A stretch of DNA of 7,156 bases from Anaerolineales bacterium UBA3940 (GTDB lineage Bacteria > Chloroflexota > Anaerolineae > Aggregatilineales > UBA3940). The stretch's first letter is position 1; each line of letters opens with the position of its first letter. A program made the position numbers and the translations under genes. Below the pieces are notes generated by a model that saw only the letters and a program-made list of their open reading frames with translations, searched no databases and had not been told where the DNA came from. Shown one piece after another: positions 5,373 through 7,156 of this stretch. Location of the stretch: positions 1 to 7,156 of the forward strand of contig DGDY01000209.1 in NCBI GenBank assembly GCA_002385675.1, written 5' to 3'.

Positions 5373-6314
5373 TTACTCGATCTTGCCGGCGAGGATGTCC
5401 ATGAGGGTTTGCAGGAACGTGATCGCCTGATCCCATGGGCGCTGGAAGCTGTTGCGCCCGATGATCGAGCCGAAGCCGCCGCCGTCGCGGATGGCGCGGA
5501 TCTGATCGAAGACCACCTCGTCGCTGGCCGCGGAGCCGCCCGAGTTAATGACGATGCGGCGACCATCGAAGGCCGCGCGCACGAGATAGCGCACGCGGTC
5601 GGTGAGCGTGCCGTACGGGATGCCCGCCCGGTCCATCAGGTCCTTCGACTTCTGATCCATGAAGTGGTCGCTGGGCAGCTTCACCTTGATGATGTGCGCG
5701 CCGAGCTGGGCCGCGATATGCGCGGAGTAGGCGATGGTGTCGAGCGCCGTCTCGTCATCCTTGCCCATGTCGCCACCGCGCGCGTAGGCCCACATCACGA
5801 CAACCAGGCCCTTGGACTTGGCTTCTCTGGCAATCTCCATGACCTGCTCGTACTGGAGACGGCGGTCCATCGTGCCGGGGTAGATGGTGTAGCCGATACC
5901 GACGCAGCCCAGGCGCAGCGCGTCGTCCACGGTAGCGGTCTGTGCGCCGAGCGGCTCGGTTTCGCTGTGCAGAATGTCGTGGTTGTTGAGCTTCAGAATC
6001 AGGGGGATCTGCCCGGCGTACTCGGCAGCACCCGCCTCAAGGAAGCCCAGCGGCGCGGCATAAGCGTTGCAGCCCGCCTCAATCGCCAGACGGAAATGGT
6101 AGAGCGGGTCGTATGCGTCCGGGTTGGGCGCAAAGCTGCGCGTGGGGCCGTGCTCAAAACCCTGGTCGACGGGCAGAATGACCATCTTGCCGGTCCCCGC
6201 CAGCCGACCGTGATTCAGGATGCGATACAGATTCGTCAGAACACCGGGATTCTGACCGGCATACCAACTGAGGATCTCGTCAACCGTGCGGCTAGGCGCT
6301 GCGGTTTTGACCAT
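5373..6314 (-). CDS. fbaB: Class I fructose-bisphosphate aldolase, DhnA/archaeal type
   Basis: The 313-residue enzyme would interconvert fructose-1,6-bisphosphate with dihydroxyacetone phosphate and glyceraldehyde-3-phosphate through a Schiff-base lysine, in glycolysis or gluconeogenesis in the cytoplasm. The N-terminal block MVILPVDQGFEHGP (44-57) is the DhnA-family hallmark. It is followed by LKLNNHDIL (108-116), LGCVGIGYTIYPG (135-147), VVVMWAYARGG (171-181), and GAHIIKVKLPSD (205-216), where Lys210 or Lys212 would form the Schiff base. The phosphate-binding motifs are VINSGGSA (255-262) and IIGRNSFQRP (284-293). All expected motifs are present and the length fits the family. The start ATG at 6314 has GGAGGG about 8 bases upstream. 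It is divergent from the Smr gene and has its own terminator. A lone aldolase gene is common for this family; a role in another aldol reaction such as DhnA-type shikimate precursor synthesis cannot be excluded. Confidence 0.93.
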   Translation of the reverse strand: MVKTAAPSRTVDEILSWYAGQNPGVLTNLYRILNHGRLAGTGKMVILPVDQGFEHGPTRSFAPNPDAYDPLYHFRLAIEAGCNAYAAPLGFLEAGAAEYAGQIPLILKLNNHDILHSETEPLGAQTATVDDALRLGCVGIGYTIYPGTMDRRLQYEQVMEIAREAKSKGLVVVMWAYARGGDMGKDDETALDTIAYSAHIAAQLGAHIIKVKLPSDHFMDQKSKDLMDRAGIPYGTLTDRVRYLVRAAFDGRRIVINSGGSAASDEVVFDQIRAIRDGGGFGSIIGRNSFQRPWDQAITFLQTLMDILAGKIE

Positions 6315-6378
6315 ATGACTTCCCTCCAGTCAATGCTCGTAAGAAACAGTGCGGTAAGCGTCCACACGCTATGCGTCT

Positions 6379-6407
6379 AGTATACATCAGCGTCAACCGT
6401 ATTGACG
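6379..6407 (-). promoter_or_regulatory. Probable promoter/operator region of the aldolase gene
   Basis: On the minus strand TATACT (6384-6379) is a good -10 box, giving a leader of about 58 bases. Immediately upstream is a perfect interrupted palindrome, CGTCAA-CCGTA-TTGACG (6391-6407), occupying the place of the -35 element. An alternative pairing uses TTGACG (6396-6391) as -35 with a weaker CATAGC (6373-6368) as -10, 17 bases apart. The palindrome has the dimensions of a dimeric repressor or activator site. Regulation is inferred. Confidence 0.45.
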
Positions 6408-6425
6408 AAGTTACGGGCCTTTGTG

Positions 6426-6481
6426 CGGCTGGCATGGGCGGGAAAGCTGTGCTTGAATTGTCACGGCCCACCTGCCAGCCG
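6426..6481 (+). promoter_or_regulatory. Stem-loop in the leader of the Smr gene
   Basis: CGGCTGGCA (6426-6434) is exactly complementary to TGCCAGCCG (6473-6481), and the adjacent TGGGC (6435-6439) pairs with GCCCA (6466-6470), giving 14 bp interrupted only by a 2-base CC bulge, over a 26-base apical loop. It ends about 11 bases before the ribosome-binding site, with no T tract after it, so a translational or RNA-stability role is more likely than termination. Matches no riboswitch I recognise. Confidence 0.4.
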
Positions 6482-6500
6482 GCAGCACTAGAAAGGACGG

Positions 6501-6986
6501 ATGATGTACGGATACGGGTCAGCCGCCGAGGTTGAGCTGGACCTTCACGGGTATTCGGTTCAGGACGCGCTGGAGGAGTTTGTCGCGCTGTACAACCGGC
6601 TGTGTGAGCGCCGCCACCCGCCTGATATTCGCGTGATTCATGGCTACGGCTCAGGCGGAAAGGGCGGCGAGATCCGCGACCGGCTGCGGGCGTTCCTGTC
6701 GAGCTACCCCGACCATCTTAAATGGGTTGAGGGGGAGAAGGCCGAAAACAACCCCGGCGTGACGCTCGTCCGCCCCCGGCGTCCCTTGCCGGATGCTGTT
6801 TCCCGACTGGCGAGCGAGATCCTTGATTACTGCCGTGCCGGTAAAACCATCGGTCAGATTACAAACAAGTTCAGCTTTCGCTACGGCGAGCCGCAGGTCA
6901 AACAGGCGGTGAGGGAGCTTGAGCAGGCTGGCCGCCTGAAGGTCGTCTACAAGGGGAAGCACAAGAAGTATGAGGCGGTTGGGTAG
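6501..6986 (+). CDS. Small Smr-domain protein with C-terminal winged-helix-like region
   Basis: This 161-residue protein has an Smr domain at about 12-92: VELDLHGYSVQDALEEF (11-27, the LDLHG signature), IRVIHGYGSGGKGGEIRDRLRAFL (43-66, the HG.G.G...R..V..(F/W)L signature) and the closing NPGVTLVRPR (84-93). Smr domains, as in the C-terminus of MutS2 and in stand-alone proteins, bind and in several cases nick branched DNA or cleave RNA. Residues about 95-161 (LASEILDYCRAGKTIGQITNKFSFRYGEP..., then VKQAVRELEQAGRLK and VVYKGKHKKYE) look like a winged helix: helix, helix-turn-helix, recognition helix, then a basic beta hairpin. MutS ATPase parts are absent and no mutS2 is nearby. Two in-frame ATGs adjoin (6501 and 6504), with AAAGGA at 6492-6497; either may be used. 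Role in DNA repair, recombination or ribosome rescue is not settled by the sequence. Confidence 0.85.
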   Translation: MMYGYGSAAEVELDLHGYSVQDALEEFVALYNRLCERRHPPDIRVIHGYGSGGKGGEIRDRLRAFLSSYPDHLKWVEGEKAENNPGVTLVRPRRPLPDAVSRLASEILDYCRAGKTIGQITNKFSFRYGEPQVKQAVRELEQAGRLKVVYKGKHKKYEAVG

Positions 6987-7010
6987 TAACCCCACCCCTG
7001 GCGCGGGATG

Positions 7011-7106
7011 CAACAAGCCGCCGCGAATGGTAGGGGCAGGGCTCAGACCTGCCCCCACGTATACAAAGCCGTCATTTTAGGGCCGTGTATACAGAACGCC
7101 GCGAAT
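7011..7106. repeat. Repeat-rich intergenic stretch with inverted repeat
   Basis: GTAGGGGCAGG (7030-7040) and CCTGCCCCCAC (7048-7058) form an 11-bp inverted repeat with one mismatch around a 7-base loop. It is flanked by a direct repeat CGCCGCGAAT (7019-7028 and 7097-7106), and GTATAC occurs at 7059-7064 and 7087-7092. The arrangement looks like a dispersed palindromic repeat (REP- or MITE-like) between genes. It could also act as a weak 3' end for the Smr transcript, though no T tract follows. Whether it recurs in the genome cannot be seen here. Confidence 0.45.
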
Positions 7107-7144
7107 AAAAGTCAACCTCCTATTATGAGCGATCAGGGGCCGAC

Positions 7145-7156
7145 CTGTCTCTTATA
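7145..7156 (+). other. Probable sequencing-adapter remnant (Tn5/Nextera mosaic end)
   Basis: The last 12 bases, CTGTCTCTTATA, are identical to the start of the Nextera adapter read-through (reverse complement of the Tn5 mosaic end), and they sit exactly at the end of the window. This suggests untrimmed adapter at a contig end and not genomic DNA. Confidence 0.8.

Noticed and set aside
4610..5566. Minus-strand open frame of 318 codons across the FHA gene
   Set aside because: It runs through the perfect bidirectional terminator and overlaps two well-supported genes; composition is typical of a shadow frame.
5355..6380. Plus-strand open frame of 341 codons opposite the aldolase
   Set aside because: It is antisense to an intact DhnA-type aldolase with all motifs, and its translation has no coherent domain.

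Overview
The window is GC-rich, gene-dense bacterial chromosome with eight protein-coding genes, one of them cut by the left edge. Gene content is mostly housekeeping or accessory: a YitT-type membrane protein, a DUF72 protein, a three-gene SipW-type secretion cassette, a GalU-like nucleotidyltransferase, an FHA-domain protein, a DhnA-type class I fructose-bisphosphate aldolase and a small Smr-domain protein. There is no phage, plasmid, transposase, CRISPR array, tRNA or rRNA. The mixture (high GC, archaeal-type class I aldolase, SipW/TasA-like proteins, Pro/Thr-rich surface protein, FHA protein) fits a Chloroflexota-like bacterium, but that placement is inference and no marker gene here fixes it.

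Layout. 1-266 (minus) is the N-terminal part of a YitT-family membrane protein, divergent from the DUF72 gene at 401-1234 (plus), which has a perfect TATAAT just upstream. Converging on it with only 11 bases between the stop codons is a minus-strand operon that reads right to left: a TasA/CalY-like secreted protein (3098-2544), a SipW-type (ER/archaeal-type, S26B) signal peptidase with a GTG start (2446-1862), and a second SipW-type substrate with a long Pro/Thr/Ser/Glu-rich tail (1872-1246) whose start overlaps the peptidase stop. Both candidate substrates carry the same SGAYFSDxDVxxGN signature just after their membrane segment, so the cassette looks like a self-contained protease plus its own clients.

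Upstream of that operon is about 620 bases with no convincing gene (3099-3722). It is not featureless: it holds nested inverted repeats followed by a strong GC hairpin and a T-rich stretch (about 3165-3300, plus strand), which could be a small structured RNA, or, read on the other strand, a structured leader of the SipW operon. It also holds a perfect tandem 10-mer and another weaker hairpin.

Right half. The GalU-like gene (3723-4622) and FHA gene (4775-5290) run on the plus strand. The FHA gene and the aldolase (6314-5373, minus) converge on a perfect bidirectional terminator hairpin at 5324-5352. The aldolase is divergent from the Smr-domain gene (6501-6986, plus). The shared intergenic region contains a perfect 17-base palindrome by the aldolase promoter and a 14-bp bulged stem immediately upstream of the Smr ribosome-binding site. 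The window ends in a short repeat-rich stretch, and its final 12 bases match the Tn5/Nextera mosaic-end adapter, so the contig end is probably a library artefact.
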